In this document: in pieces, positions 14,301-29,300 of the stretch
Layout: each line of letters opens with the position of its first letter
How positions within the stretch are numbered: the stretch's first letter is position 1
The notes under the pieces: generated by a model
Database searches by the model: none
Told to the model about the DNA's origin: nothing
Seen by the model: only the letters and a program-made list of their open reading frames with translations
Program-made: the position numbers and the translations under genes
Assembly (NCBI GenBank): GCA_958510875.1
Contig: OY294068.1
Location: 32,158,297-32,222,296, forward strand
DNA length: 64,000 bases
DNA from: Endomychus coccineus
Taxonomy: Eukaryota > Arthropoda > Insecta > Coleoptera > Endomychidae
Reading direction: 5' to 3'

Positions 14301-17300
14301 GACTATTATTCACTTGGATGAACTTCATCCACATGAATAATAGCCACCATAATATGCTCGTTGAATAATAATATACTATTAGATCTGTCAGATGTTCAAC
14401 ACAATATTTTATATTGAGGGAGTTATGGTGTATGTGACGTTTCTATTGGCCACCTGTTACATAATGGAAATCCGTGTTATAGTAGACCACATTAATAAGC
14501 AGATATTTATTTCCCGTATTACATATAATACGGGAGTAGAAAAAACATTTTACGCCACATGGCTATAAGCTATTATTAAAGTACTTGGTTAGAACATCTA
14601 AACTTGTTCTTTAATGAGTTATTTTCCATCCTAAACGGTAGCGTACAAGTCCGGAGCACTTGAATCGCTTGATTGGGTCCATTGTGTTCTCCTTGATACA
14701 AGAATCAGTCCAGCAGGCCTAAGGCAGTACGGAAGGCTAAGATTTTGCATGGACTGACATCTCTTATGGCTTCAAGCGGCATCACACAGGTGTTGTAGCT
14801 TGAGAGAAGTCAGTGCTGGACATTCTGCTAAACTGGGTCTTCAACAATGCCCATTGTGTGTAGATGCTTATTCAGATAACAGTATCCTGTGAAGAGTCCT
14901 GTCACCAGTTCTAGGCCTCTCCTGCTCATAGAGAGTAGGGTTTTAGAGAGCTCAGCCGAGAACTCCCTAATGTGAAGCTTCCCCTGCTTCATGCCGTGGG
15001 CAATACTCAGAACCGAGAGCCACTGTCTATCCAGTAGCTCCTTGAGGGCGTGGAGCCCGGTGGCGATGAAATTCCGATCCTGGAATCGGGACCAGGGGCC
15101 CTCAAGGAATCCCATTTGGCCACTTCGTTTTCCTTCACGTCAGAGTGGACAGGTATCCACTCTAGCTGGAGTTTGTTCCTTTTGGGTAATTCAACCAGAG
15201 TTCCTCTACACTCCAAGACAAGCCTAGAAGTCGCTCTGTGGGCGCGGAGTGCGCCCAGGGTTGCTCGGATGTCAGTGCAGATGTAAATCCGCCTACCTCA
15301 GTAGTTTAATCTAAGGTTTTCCAGGGCACCGTATTCTACTGACTTCAGCCTTGAAAACGATTGCGTGGACACCTAGAAGAACTGAAATCTCCATTCTGTG
15401 TGTATACGAGTATACTCCGGCTCCGCCAGACTCGCCAGTCTTAGACCCGTCCGTGAACCACACGAGTCCAGAGTCCTTGTTCTCCCAATCCGTCCTCTGG
15501 GTTATGAGGACGTCTGGTGTTTGAAACCTGACAGCGGTCGCTATCGCATCCTGCGTCAGTCGGAGGATCAGGAAGTTCTCGACTGCCCAATCCCAAATTT
15601 TGCCATGATCGCGAGGCACAGACGCACCGACACACTGGCCCAGACCAGCCAGCCGATACGCCGAACCCGCGCCCACTGTTTTGATAGGATGCTATTGTCT
15701 ACACTTACACACTCTCACTTCTTTTGAATCAGTCAAATTAGATCAATGAAATAACAGTATTGTGGTTACCAAAGAAGCGAAGGTTTATATCCAATTTGTT
15801 ATTGCATTCGCAATTTTGGACATTATCGTATGCATCTTAGACTGAAGTTCCATTGCTATTCAACTTAACTCAATATTGAATGAATTAGTACTGATAATAG
15901 TATTTAGTGAAGGAACACTTACCATCCTCAATGACTATTTTGAAAGACATTGGCATCGTAGCTCTGAAATAATCTGGCAACCTTAACCTGCTGGCATTGT
16001 TATATTATCACGCATCAACATTGGCCATATGCTTATTTTAAGAACCTAACGTGAGGAAGTTTTGACAACATCTCGGTTTATTTCAGTTCATTGCTATTGG
16101 CGCTGAACAAAGGAACGCTATCAGAAAAGCGCTTAATGAAGATGCTGATAAACTAATGGCAGAAGGCGATCCATCCGATCCACAGCTAAGGAGACTACGA
16201 AGAGAAATGGAAGAAGTCAACAAGCTTTTCGACGATTTCGAAAAACGAGCTAGGGCTGAAGGTGATTGCTTTTCGACATTCATGTTCGATTTCATCACTA
16301 ATTATACATCTTTTTGTTACAGAGGAGACTAAAAATCAGTCTAGAGTGTTCAATAATCAAGTCTCATCTCTTCTAGTAGCTCTCGAAGAATACGAACGAG
16401 TTATCAATCAACGAGTTATCTCACCGCTTCCTCGTGACATTGATACGCTTCAGCATCTGGTCCTTGAACACAAAGAGTTTTCGTCACGATTAGAAAACCT
16501 AGCTCCGGAAATCGAACAGTGCAAAGATACATTCCGTAGTATCACATACAAGACGCCGCAACAAAGGAAAGACTTGGAAAAAGTTCTGGATAAATGGACT
16601 TATATTAAAAACACCAGCGATTTGTACATTGAAAGATTGAAGTGTGTTGAAATAATTCTCCTCAGCATGGACGACGCTTCCCAAGTTATCTCAGAGTTTG
16701 AGAACAAATTGGCGTTCTTCGAAGAACTGCCAAGTACGGCTAAGGGTCTAGAAGGGGTACATGACGATCTCCTCAGATTACAATCGGCCCTTGGTCAACA
16801 CCAAATATCGATGGATCAACTCAACGACGACTTTGATAATACCAGAAAATTAACTGAGAAATCCAGACCCAACCATCGCGGTCCGCATGCCGATGTCGAA
16901 AGATTTGATAAAGAAATACAGAAATTGAACAGCCGATGGAGTACCGTCTGTTCACAACTTGCCGATAGACTGAAAGGTTGCGAGCAAGCGTATAATTTAT
17001 TGAAGAATTACAAAACGGCAAAAGAAGACGAAGACTCTTGGATGGACGAACAGTATAACAGATTTGAAAATTTGGCGCCGTTGAAAGAAAGAGCTAAAGA
17101 TAATTTAGAAGCTACACGGGTGAGTACAAAATCTAGTTGTAGGTTGCGAAAGACTCTAAATTATAATTTCACGAAATTAATGGGTGTGATGTCATGATTT
17201 TTTTTAAGCAATCTCCTGTCAGGGAGCCTCTATAATTATTGTAATCGGATAGATTTCGCGCCACTAAAGCGCACGACTTCTCTTCAACGTTTAGTCCTCA

Positions 17301-20300
17301 ATGCAGGTTGGAACTGTAATTGTAATGTCAGTTAAATAAAACGTTTGTGAGAGATATAAAGGGTGTTTCAGAAAGACCTCCCGTAAATACAGGGGACGGT
17401 AGATTTTACAAAAATAATCAGATTTTTCGTATAAACTATGCTCCTATCTTCTTTCGTTTCGTTTCAATTCAATCTTTTTTAGATTACAGATATTTTGTTG
17501 AAATCTGGTACTCGGAGGTTTCAGAGGACGCCGAATAAGATGGTTCAGTTAGTTTCCGATTATGGTAGAGGGCGCTGGGTGCGAGACATTTCGGCTTTTC
17601 TTTTAGCCTTAACTTTTTTGTGAATAATTTTTTTGATTTCTTTGCACATTTTTCTGGTTTACAATTTTATTTCAAACAAATAGTGTACTATATAAAGATG
17701 TTAAGAACAAATTGGATATACTGAAACATGGTGAGATCGTTCAAGCAAAAATGTTTTCACCTATAACTAAACATTTAAAAAATATTGAACATAAGTTAGA
17801 TTCATCAATGAATAATAATAAAGTAAAAAATCAACATGAAGAACCTGAAGTTAGTGATGAAAATTTCATTAAATTTGATGATGCTATTGATAATTTATAA
17901 GATATTATGTATCATGCAACACCAGTTCCAGTAAAGAAAATAAAGTTCACACATTCTACACCAAAGCAAAGAAATTGGTTTGAAAACGTGAGCGCAATAG
18001 TAGAACCAAACAGTTTAAAGCAATCCATTATAGAAGAACTCGATTCAAATGAACAAGAAAATTCTACAGACAAATCAACCTTACTACTACATAAGACTCG
18101 CAAGGATGAAATAGATGAAAAATCGTTTATTGATTATTTGGAGCAGTACGATTCGTTACCGAGAAAATACATACGAGATATGATTACTGATGATAACAAT
18201 GAGTTTGATCATAAATATGGTGTTAGACATAATCTTACGACAGAAAAATTTTACATTGGAAACTCATCTTTAAAAATAAACGGTTCAGATGTAGTTGTAA
18301 AAGATAAAACGTATAAAGGTACACAGGGACTGTATGAGCTGGTTTTTAAAAAGAATCCTCGACACTTTACGGCTGAAGATGAAAAATCGTATAGAGATAT
18401 TGAAAACAAATGCACATAGAAGATACTATCAATCATCGAAGCAAGTGGATGGTAGTAAATTTGGATAAATATAAAAAAATTATTGCACCTATAATTGGAC
18501 GTGGAATGTTTATGCAGGCTACTGACAATCCAATCGAATACGTACACTGGGATGATCCAAATGAACTTGTTGAAAGATTACGTTTATTAGTTGCATCACA
18601 AGAAGCAGGTCATACAGGTCATGCAAATGAAATAGATTCTATCATAGAAGAGTTACGGGAAGCTAAAACTATAAAATGTGTAAATTATCAACGAAATATC
18701 TGTAAGTGCACAGGAGCTACAGCAAAATTTCTTTAAAAAAGAATTAAATTGAACTATCTCCGAAACGAAAGAAGATAGGACCATAGTTTATATAAAGAAT
18801 CTGATTATTTTTGCAAAATCTACCGTCCCCTGCATTTACGGGAGGTCTTTCTGAAACACCCTGTATGTTATTTATTTGTACATAATAAATATCGTTATAA
18901 AGGCACTTTTCGCACTTTTCTCGTCGATCAAGTCGTCAGATGTTAAGGTTCTCAAAAGATCGCTATTGCTACTCAGAAGCGCGAGATCATTGAAGCGCGC
19001 AGTGACAAGAACTGGAAACTCATCTATAAAACGGCGCCACGTGGTAAACACGCGGGAAAATTCAAATATGTAACTAATTTCAATTAACTTGCTATTATGT
19101 AATATTTCAAAGCAATGTGTCATCAGAAATACCTTATTTCAACTTCTACCTGCCATTACATAAATATCAACTATTCAATATTTCCTACTTTTGTAATGTA
19201 AAATAAATAACTAAAATATGTGAATACAAATTCTGCACAAAATTACCCAAAAATTATGAAAACTTTTGTCAATATATTATACTTGGTGGGGGCCCTCTCT
19301 TGGTGGGAGCCCGCGTGCGGTCGCCCACTCTGCCCACCCCTAAATTCATTAAACTTATAAAACAAAAAACAATCTCAAACTTTAAATTGTCAGAACTCAG
19401 TGAATTTTATCCATTTTCGAACAAAATAAATCACATTACAGATAATTTCATACGCTATGAAAATACTTTTCGATCAAATCAATACTTGAAAGTTAAGTTT
19501 TTACCATAAAATACGAAATGGTGGCGGAAATGTGGCGGAGACTGTTAATTTTTTATTTTGACTACACAAGAGGAAAACCTATTACATTCTCATGACCTAA
19601 GATATAATTATCGCATGATCCAGCAAAGACATGTTGGTAGAGGAGGTAGGCATGGAATTTTTCGTGAAGTTCCGCAACTTCGCCATTCGATAAAAAAATT
19701 TATTTGGTAGAAATATGTTCCGGCAGATCTCGAGCTTGACAATAAATGGGTGTAAAGCACGGTATAATATAATGGTAATGGGTCTCATATACTGTTATAC
19801 ATGACGGAAGCGTAGCCCAAGTGTGTGAACTTACAACTTTTGCCGCAGGGTCGCTACGGTCGGATGTAAGAGGAGCTAAACGGCGGAAACGATGATAAGC
19901 TGATAATTTTTTTAATTTTTTACCGAAATGTAATGTGAACAAAAGTATGTACCTGAGCTCTGACGAGGATTGAACTTTCGAAAATTATGAAATTTATCAA
20001 GGTTATCGTCTATTTCTATATTTCTACAATGAATTATAGAATGTGTATTAGTTCGGATGTCAGATTTGACTTGAGATGCAAGAATGTAATTTAATAACTT
20101 TTCATTTCCGAAATTGAAATAAATGCCTTCTTGTAATTCGAACTAAAGAGTGGGCCATCTGCTAAGTTTATTTTTCTTTTCTTTCAGATTATTGAATTAT
20201 CCAATAAAACACTTTTAATGATTTTTTGACAAATGTCAAGTATAAGTAAAACAATTGTATGCATGGATAGCGCTATTAACAACAGAACAACTCATTTCAA

Positions 20301-23300
20301 TCACCCAAACTTACTACGAAAACTTCGAAAGTCCAGAATTCGCACAATTGTCGAATTTCATCTATAGAAAAATGCTATTCAATACCTGACGAACAACATT
20401 TGTTTAGAAATTGAAGAAGTGAATTCATTTTTATTGGGAAAATTTCGGCTTTCGGATACAGGCCTGTAAATAGAGTGGTAGTGGCCGTATGAATGATATC
20501 GTTTTCACATCTAATTGTAAAGTATTTAACAATTGTAAAAGATTCCCAATAAAAATTTACGATCTCTATTCACGATATGTGCTTTTTTTTAAGAAACTAA
20601 TGATTGAATCACTCTGCACAGTGTTTGAAAAAAAATTCTATATCACCCAAAAAATCGCAAATAATATGTGCAACATTAAAAAACTAGAAGGATTGGTGGA
20701 ACAAATTCTAAAAAAAACTCTTTGGGAGCCTCTTGGGGGTTATAGCGTTTTTCTTTATCGAATAGGGGCATAAATTTATAAATTGCTAAATTAACTCTAC
20801 ATATAGATTACAAGTTAGATCAAATATAAACATGGACATATATGGTCTTATCTATCTCAGTAATATTCATTGTTAAGGAAAAACTATACTTGTATAAGGC
20901 AGAAACAACTTGTACATATTAATCAGACAGCGATTTAAGATATTCTAACTTTAAGGAATTAGGCAGTTGTGTAGACAGGAGTCCTTCACTCATTTTACCA
21001 TGTATTTGTAAACACAGTAAATAGTTGATATTAATATTATGCAACTTCCCAAATAATAATAATAACATCTAACACTCAGAAATTAAAAATTTTTGACTTG
21101 ACTATTGTCCACCTAAATTCGTGAATTTACCCACTGTGCGCCATATAGCTCCTCTTACATCCGACCGTAGCGACCCTGCGGCAAGAGTTGTAAGTTCACA
21201 GACTTGAGCTACGCTTTTAATATACGAAACGCATTACCATTATATTATATCGTGGTGTAAAGCTTGAACTCGTCTAGGCGGCCTACCTGGAACAATACAC
21301 GAGCTATCCGATGAGTATCGATTGACAAACGTTCCAGTATTCAATCTCTCTAGTTGTAAGATCTCTATGAGTGTCACATAGAATGATCTATATCTATCTG
21401 AGAAACACTCGATAGGTATCTTAATGGATTTTTGAAATAAACATACCTACATGTCAAATTTATTGCTTGTAGCCGAATATTAAATATTCTTATAGAATAA
21501 TTATAGAATAAGCCCCCGCACTATAATAAAATTTATTTCCAGAATCTGCTGAACAGCGTTTGCGAGAGAGCTCCCATAATCGAACAAGTGAATGTCAACG
21601 GTGGACGATACATAAGAGAGGGAAAGGTAAAGAGGATGTCAATAAACATTCCGCATTTAATTTTTACATCTAAGATCTTAAAAGGAGGAATAGGTTAGGT
21701 TGTGTATGTCCGGTATGAATGGTTTGAACACGTCAAAATTAAATAGCTTTATATGTTATAATGTATATCTTGACTATCCTACATGTTTACAGCATTATGC
21801 AATACTATTAGATTCCTGTTGTAAATGTTTCCGTCAATGTAAATAACTCTACTAAAATTTAATAGTATTAAATGTTTATCTATCTGGTGATGGTTTATCT
21901 TATTGGGTAATTTCTTTTCCTTACTGTATTTTAAAATGTCATTAACTTGATATTTTGTAGAAAAGGGGATTCTGTTTCTACACATCTATTGTCTTCCTTA
22001 TATTTGGTGCTTTTGCTCTTATCTTCTTTCTTAAACAATTTCTCAGTTTCTTAGTTAGTTTGTAGTTATAAAAATCGTGTTACATTAATAGTTTGAAATC
22101 AGAAGAAATAAAACCAAATACAACTACTTCCATATCATATTGCCAAGTAAAATGTGAATAAAACACACATTTCACTCGAATAACAATTATCACACTACAC
22201 AGTGGCATTTTCAAGATGAGTTAATAACAAATGAGGAACATAGGTAAAAAAAATTTATCAAGAAACATAAACTCAGTTGTAACGAATTGTATTTTGTTTA
22301 ATTTCTTCACAAAATTGCATCATCAAAATCACTTAAATTCAAAATATCAAGAATTATAATGAAGATTCTTGACCCAGTATGAATTATATATAAAAATTCT
22401 CGGGAAATAGGTCACATTAACACTTCGTTTTATATTTTCGTCTTTACGTACGTTTTGGTCTCACGACCATCATCAGAAGACTTATTATGTCATAAAGGTT
22501 TTTTCTTAAATTAATTATAGCATAAATCGTCCATATCGCACCAATTTCAATCAAAAATGACCACGTCGTCGAAACGAACAGAACCACGAATAATAGAAAT
22601 TATACCACATCAATATTTAAGTATAAAATATAACAAGAATCCACTATTCAGTAATATTCTTATAATATACAAGCGCATGTTGGTATAGTGTCTCAACGAC
22701 TGGAGATTTAAACTATTGCGTTAAGTATCTACTCTCGAACCAGATGTTACGATTTATGAGGTACTTGAAAAAGGTTGCATACCTACATTGGAATATTAGG
22801 TCTTTTATAATAAGGAAACCAATTATTGTAAAAGATCTATTCTGGAGATAATTCACATAAAACATGTGATATTCAGACATTAAGTCAGATTTATACTAAC
22901 TTAATTAATTAAAACTCTTGCAAATTCCTACATGCGTCTTTATAATGTTAACAGTATATTTTAGGAAGAATGCTTAAAAGTAATATTCCAATGTAGGTAT
23001 GCAACTTTTTTCAAGTACCTCATAAATCGTAACATCTGGTTCGAGAGTGAATACTTAACACAATAGTTCAGATCCCCAGTCGTCGAGACACTATACCAAC
23101 ATGCGCTTGTATATTATAAGAATATTACTGAATAGTTATATTCTATACTTGAAATATTGATCGATATGGACGCTTTGTGCTATAATTAATTTTTAAAAAC
23201 CCCTTTTTGACATAATAAGACTTCTAATGATGGTCGTGAGACCGAAACGTATGTAAAGACGAAAATATAAAACAAAGTGTTAATGTGACCTATTTCCCGA

Positions 23301-26300
23301 GAATTTTTATATATAATATCAAGAATTCGATCAAAATGGCAAATTCCAAAGTTATTGCATTCATCTATTCAAATTCACTCAGTGTATACGACAATAGAAG
23401 CGAGAAAATTTAGTTGACTCCTTTTTTTGTAAGTGATGAAACAAAATTTACGATTTCTCTTTCAAATATCTCTTCTCGGCTTAGGTACAATTAATAAATT
23501 GCACAAATCACATTTTTCTGACACCCTTTTTTATTTAAGGGGTTCACTCCCGAAAATCATTTTGATCTCCAAACAAAAAAATCATTGATCAGATGATGCA
23601 AATACTTGTGTATTGATTTCCTGGACTCGTTGAATTATTACAGGAAAAGGCGTCAACATTTTTTCTTTTGGCTTTCTCCAACATCTCATTTATATTTTCG
23701 ATATGCTCCATTGTCGTGGTGCATATCACACGTCACAGCTTTCATGTAATGTCAACTTACCGAGCACTGACTTAACTAACAACTGACCCCTAACCTCTAA
23801 CCCTAACATTAGATATGGAGCAAAGGACTTCAGAAATTCCGCGAGCTTCTACTGGACGATCAGCCATCGCTCGATGCCAACGACGCATTCCGCAATAGCA
23901 AAACCGCCTCGCCGAATGGAGCAGATATTATAGCGAATGAACTGGATGAATTCAATGCACGGTATCAAAATCTTATCGATGAATTGTACGGACGATTACA
24001 AGAAATCGCTGTCAGATGTCCAGGAGATATAGTTACATTGGTAAGTGGATAATTTTAATTTTTACAAAATTTCACTTTATAGGGATAGCAAATTATGTCT
24101 GTCGTCGAAAGTTTTCATCATGTAGAGAACGAATAACTAGCTTAGTCGAAATTTCCACTATTAACTCGAAATTTTGCAATTCACAAGTCTTACAGCTCAG
24201 TCATTGTGACCGCCTTTCTCGAGAAAAGATAAGTTTTCTCGTTGAGCGGAAAATTTGAAAGGGGTCACCACCGGGATGGGTGGTCCAGGGTTGTATATTT
24301 CCCATTGAATGGGATCTGACAGATATGAATTGATTGATTCCTCACCAGTAAAACGCAGATGTTCATATATACAGTTTATTAAATGAAATGAGTGATTCTA
24401 GAAAACATTTGTACAAAAGAAAATAAATATTTACACCTAGTCTAAATAAACAATAATTCCAACAAATCAAGTTAACTAATTAGGTCAAGTATTTGGCCTA
24501 GTCGAGATAGTTTACAGCAATTAAGCAATCAGAAATTTCAGGAGGGTTCGAATATAATTCAAATAAGAAATATCTATTCCCGTGATACGGTTGTTTACCT
24601 CGAACAGATGGTCTTCGGTAAAAAACTCAAACGCCAAGTGATGTATGTTTGAAACGTTAACCCGTGATAAGAAACTAGCAGAAATAAGGCAAGAGTTAGT
24701 CAGTATCTGGAGCACTGTCGACACCGGTGGCTTTATTTATTTCGAATCGTGGAAATTTACGTGTTCGATAATAATATTCGAGTTCTTCAATAATCGGGTC
24801 AATTCCTCAACACAAATAATGAATTATTTGGTTTTCGGCACGGGAAGCCAGTAGGCTAGTAGTTTATTTTCCTGAACGCAAATAATAAATTATTCGGTCT
24901 TCGGTACATGAAATCAGTAGGCAAGCGGTCTATTTTTCCTCAACACAAATAATAAATTATTTGGTTTTTGGTACAGTAAGTCAGAAGGCAGGTGATTTAT
25001 TTTTCCTCAAACACAAATAATAAATTATTTTGTTTTCGGTGCGGTAAGTCGGAAGGTAGGTGATTTGTTTTTCCTCAACACAAATAATAAATTATTTGGT
25101 TTTCTGTACAGTAAGTCAGAAGGCAGGTGGTTTATTTTTCCTCAACACAAATTTGGTTTTCGATAAGTGAAGTTGGTACGGGAGTTAGTTGTACGATATT
25201 TACCTTCGGACTTGGTCAGAGTATATGAGTGGATCCTACGGAGCGCGGACGAAGTTTATAATGAAAAATAAAAATAAATTCTCGGAAATTAAAGGAGTTG
25301 AATTAATTAAACGGTCGGTAATAATGTATCTAAATCGTAGTGGCTTAGCGGTCGGACCGCTGATTCTTCAATCCCTTTCGTGTGGAATCTGTCCTCCTTT
25401 TATGCTGGTTCTTGGGCCAAAAGAGATAAAATGTCAGAGGTGGTCTGAGATTCTGGCAGTCAGCGGTGAATTGAATAAGAAATTTCTTAAATGATAGTAG
25501 CTTCAACTTTTTCTACATAGGATGTAGAATCGTTAGGATCTCAACCTCGTCGGTGTTATTTCTTTTTCACCAGAGGAGTACATTAATTTATAAGTAACGA
25601 GGGCGCTCCGATACATTATATTGTTCTCTCTTGTGACGCAACGTATGCGCATTGAATGATAGATTGTCGATATCAATTCTAAATAATAACTTTTCATACT
25701 CGCATTGACTTCGATAGTGTTGTCGTCACATCCTCACCACCAAGTGTCATAAGATTTTCCATAAATTTGACCTTCATCGCACTTAACACTACGGATTATA
25801 ATATATCGTTCTTTTCTCTTCATAAGTGTAATAATCAACCTTAATTTCATGATACCATAGAGTAATTAATTCAATGCAACCACAGTTGTATCTTATGCAA
25901 CTAACAGAGACAGAGACTTATTTCTCTTGTCTGTTATCTGCATTGGTGACGTGTATGTAATCATTCGCCGGTAAAACAACTGTATGTGACTTTAGCCTTC
26001 GATGGCGTATGACTATATTCATAACTAGAAAAACTAAAACAATACAGTTCCCATAGACATTATTTCAAAAATAGATGGATTCAAAAAGCCTCAAAACAGA
26101 TATTATTAGATTAGAAAAAATATTATGTTCACAAAATCATAGTAGACAAAAAAAGGTGAAAGTTAACAGTGATGGCTTGGGAACCAAATAGTTTGTCAAT
26201 GCGGTGTTTGAAAGAGGACGTCGTAGATGCGTTGATGGCTTCCTTAGTTAAGGAATTACAAGTAGCGAAGACCCGGTTAGAGAAGAAATTCTTTCGGAGG

Positions 26301-29300
26301 TTGGATTTGAATGGCTCCTTCTTTAACTTTAGCTAGTGACCTCTTAATCTATCATCATTATTCAATACAAACAAGCTAGATAAGTCTAGAGAGTAATGGT
26401 TCGAGAAGATTTTGTGTCGCAATGAGATCTCCTCATATACGTCGATCAACTAGTGTTGTCAAGCCAAGCCTTCGCATACTTCATTGTATGAGATGTAGTA
26501 GAAGCCATTTACCGCTTTGGTAGACCTGCGTTGGACACTCTCCAGCATATCTCTATCTTCGATCAATATTGGATGTCATATAATGTTGCAGTACTCCAAA
26601 AGAGGATATAGGATCTGAATAGCGTTGAAAAAGCTGTGGAGGTGGCCTTAAAAACTTTTCACAAGAACGTAAAGTAGTAATGTGTTCGCTCCAACTGAGA
26701 TTGTTTGTAATTGTGACTCGAAGATCGTTTTGTGATGTTACCTGATTCAGTGGAGAATTGTTTATGGTGTATTGCACTTGTGGATTATTTTTCCCGTGAT
26801 GATTTGTGCATTTGGAGGAATGCACCAAGTCTGAATTTGATCTCGAGATTTGCCTGTATTAGAGCAGCTTTAGTTACTGGATTCCCAGAAATTTTGGAGT
26901 CATCCGAATAGGGATAGAATACCGATTTAATCAGATATTGAAGGTCAGCCGTGTAGATCAGAAATAAAAGAGGTCCAAGAACACTTTTTTGTGGTACACC
27001 TGATATCACATCCGATGGGTTAGAGAATTGTTGACCAACCCTCACGCGGAAGGTTCGTTACGACAAGAATGACTATACAGTCGAGCAATGAACCATGGAT
27101 TTGATGAATTGCATTCATACGTTACAATGTTTTCGTTATACTACGCGTAAGTGAGGGAAGTAAAGACGGTATTTCTTGATGAAATGAATTTGAAACAAAA
27201 TCCAAGAAATAGGGCATGGGCAATACATTATACTTGGCGCGAAAGGATTTTTGTTTCTCACTCTCAAACAGCTGCCTTTTCCTTGAGATATGATATTTAT
27301 AGAAACATTACTGTATAGTGGTTTTCCAATACATATTCATATATTTTACACATTAATGTGTTACAATTTCAATTATTTATTATTGTTTTTGGTATTTCGT
27401 TAATTGTTGCCACGTAGACAATTTTAAAATTAACACCATAAACCGCTCATTGCTTAATACTAGTATCAGAAATCTCGCAATTTAGTTGATGTGAATTAGT
27501 TTTCAAACGTCTTCTGATGATGGTCGAGAGACCGAAACGTACGACGAAATTATAATAGACATATGTGTTAGTGAGGCCTATCTTCCAAGAAATTACATAT
27601 AACTAAAATACTGTTGAAGTACCTACTGAGGAGAGTAAACTCTGGTGATGCACACAGTTATTTAACAGTATTTTTGTGAATAATGATGATTATTATACTT
27701 ATTAGTGATCTATAATACATTATATCTATCCGTCTATTTGTAATGGCATAACTTTCTAATTTCTATTGCTATATTTTGGGTAGATAAGCAAATTTATTCA
27801 TTTATTTTCATCAAACCTCATGAAATCATATTTGTAGCATATTTTGTGTGTATTTGTTTATAAAAAAGTTTCTTTGAAGTTCTGTGCAAATCCGAGAGTT
27901 ATTTGTAATTTTGCATTTTGTCGGAATTATGTTCATCCATATCTGCATAAGCCCATCGTTCTTCCATGGAAAGCCAACATAAATAGTGTTAACAATAACA
28001 ACAATTTGAAATTTTATTTATTCAATAAATTGTCAAATAAGATAATGACATAAAAAGTTTTGGTTACGTGTACTTAACTAAATAGACAAATATCCAATTA
28101 TGGGTTCCACACGATGAACATGTTGTTACGCAACAATTCTTCACCATAATTACAATTATTATTTTTATCTTACCTGTTACCTATGATTACAATAAACAAT
28201 AAAAGCATTATTTTTACATATTGAATCGACAATTATTTAGCTCAAGGAATCAAAGAAGTTTGATTTGAAGATCTATACTTTCATATACTAGCACAGGAAT
28301 GACCCTTGTGAGATATCTCTCTCTGTCCCCTTTTTTATATAGCAGAGTTAGCCAGAACGCGCCAGTATCAGTATATTCAGTGGGAATAATGGAAGAATAC
28401 ATGATTTATTTTATTCATCCCGCGTACACTTAGCTTAGTATAAAAATCATGAATTTACAAACCACCTGTATAATAAATAAAGATAATAAGAATCGAACGC
28501 AATTGGAGATATAAGCCCTCAAAGACAATGAATTTTGTAAGTGGGCCCTCCAATTTACGAGTATAAGTACATGTTAATGATTCTGTAGTGACTAGTGAGG
28601 ACAGGCATTCGAATAATAAATATAATCGATGTGCCGTAATTGCGTTGGTCATATAACATAAGTTTCAGGTTTTTAACGACTGAGCGATCTTTAATTATAG
28701 TTTCGATACCTAGTTTATCATTCGCATGATTTCAATAATCGAATGCGATTACTTTTCATTCGAACGATTACGTCACTACTAATTATGTCCTGAGTAATTT
28801 GTACTAATCAAATATGAAGGCGTAATTTTGATTTCGAAATCTGTCATCATAACCAATTAAAATTTCAATCTGTTGTGATTCTGAGGAACTAATTTGCAGG
28901 CAGATTTCCAATAAACAAACACACTTCACAGAGGTTTGTTTAAAAAAAAACTATTTTGAGTTGGGAACAAGTTTCTGCTTTTTGGAACACAATCGAAACA
29001 CTTTCAACCAGTTCAACAAAACACTAGCTGATGTTTTTTTTTGTTATTATACATTTCAAGAAAGCGAACCGTTGCGAACAACATGTATGTCCATTCTGAC
29101 GACAAAACCACGAAAAAGACCAAGGTACTTTTAAAACGGAGTGTACGAAACAGAAATCATGACTGATTTGCAAAGAGACGACAGGGCTGAATGTGGATGT
29201 GTTCTTTCTGCAATTTTGTGAGGATATCGAACACCGTTTCGTGAACTTTTGCTACAAAACAACTGCATTACGTTTATACCAAACGAACAGTGTTTCTCGA

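Larger units (their letters stand above)
22378..23330. mobile_element. Palindromic PLE-family element with two mutated hammerheads
   Basis: Arms of roughly 400 bp (22380-22800 and 22980-23325) are near-perfect inverted copies around a central piece of PLE 3' coding sequence (22800-22980, matching the YYKRSIL region near 30340). The outer ends are ttctcgggaaataggtcac and its complement, shared with the other elements of this family. Confidence 0.75.

Noticed and set aside
25189..25494. 101-codon ORF as a possible gene
   Set aside because: No recognised motif, no splice sites that connect it to shot, and it directly follows a minisatellite. Kept only as a note.
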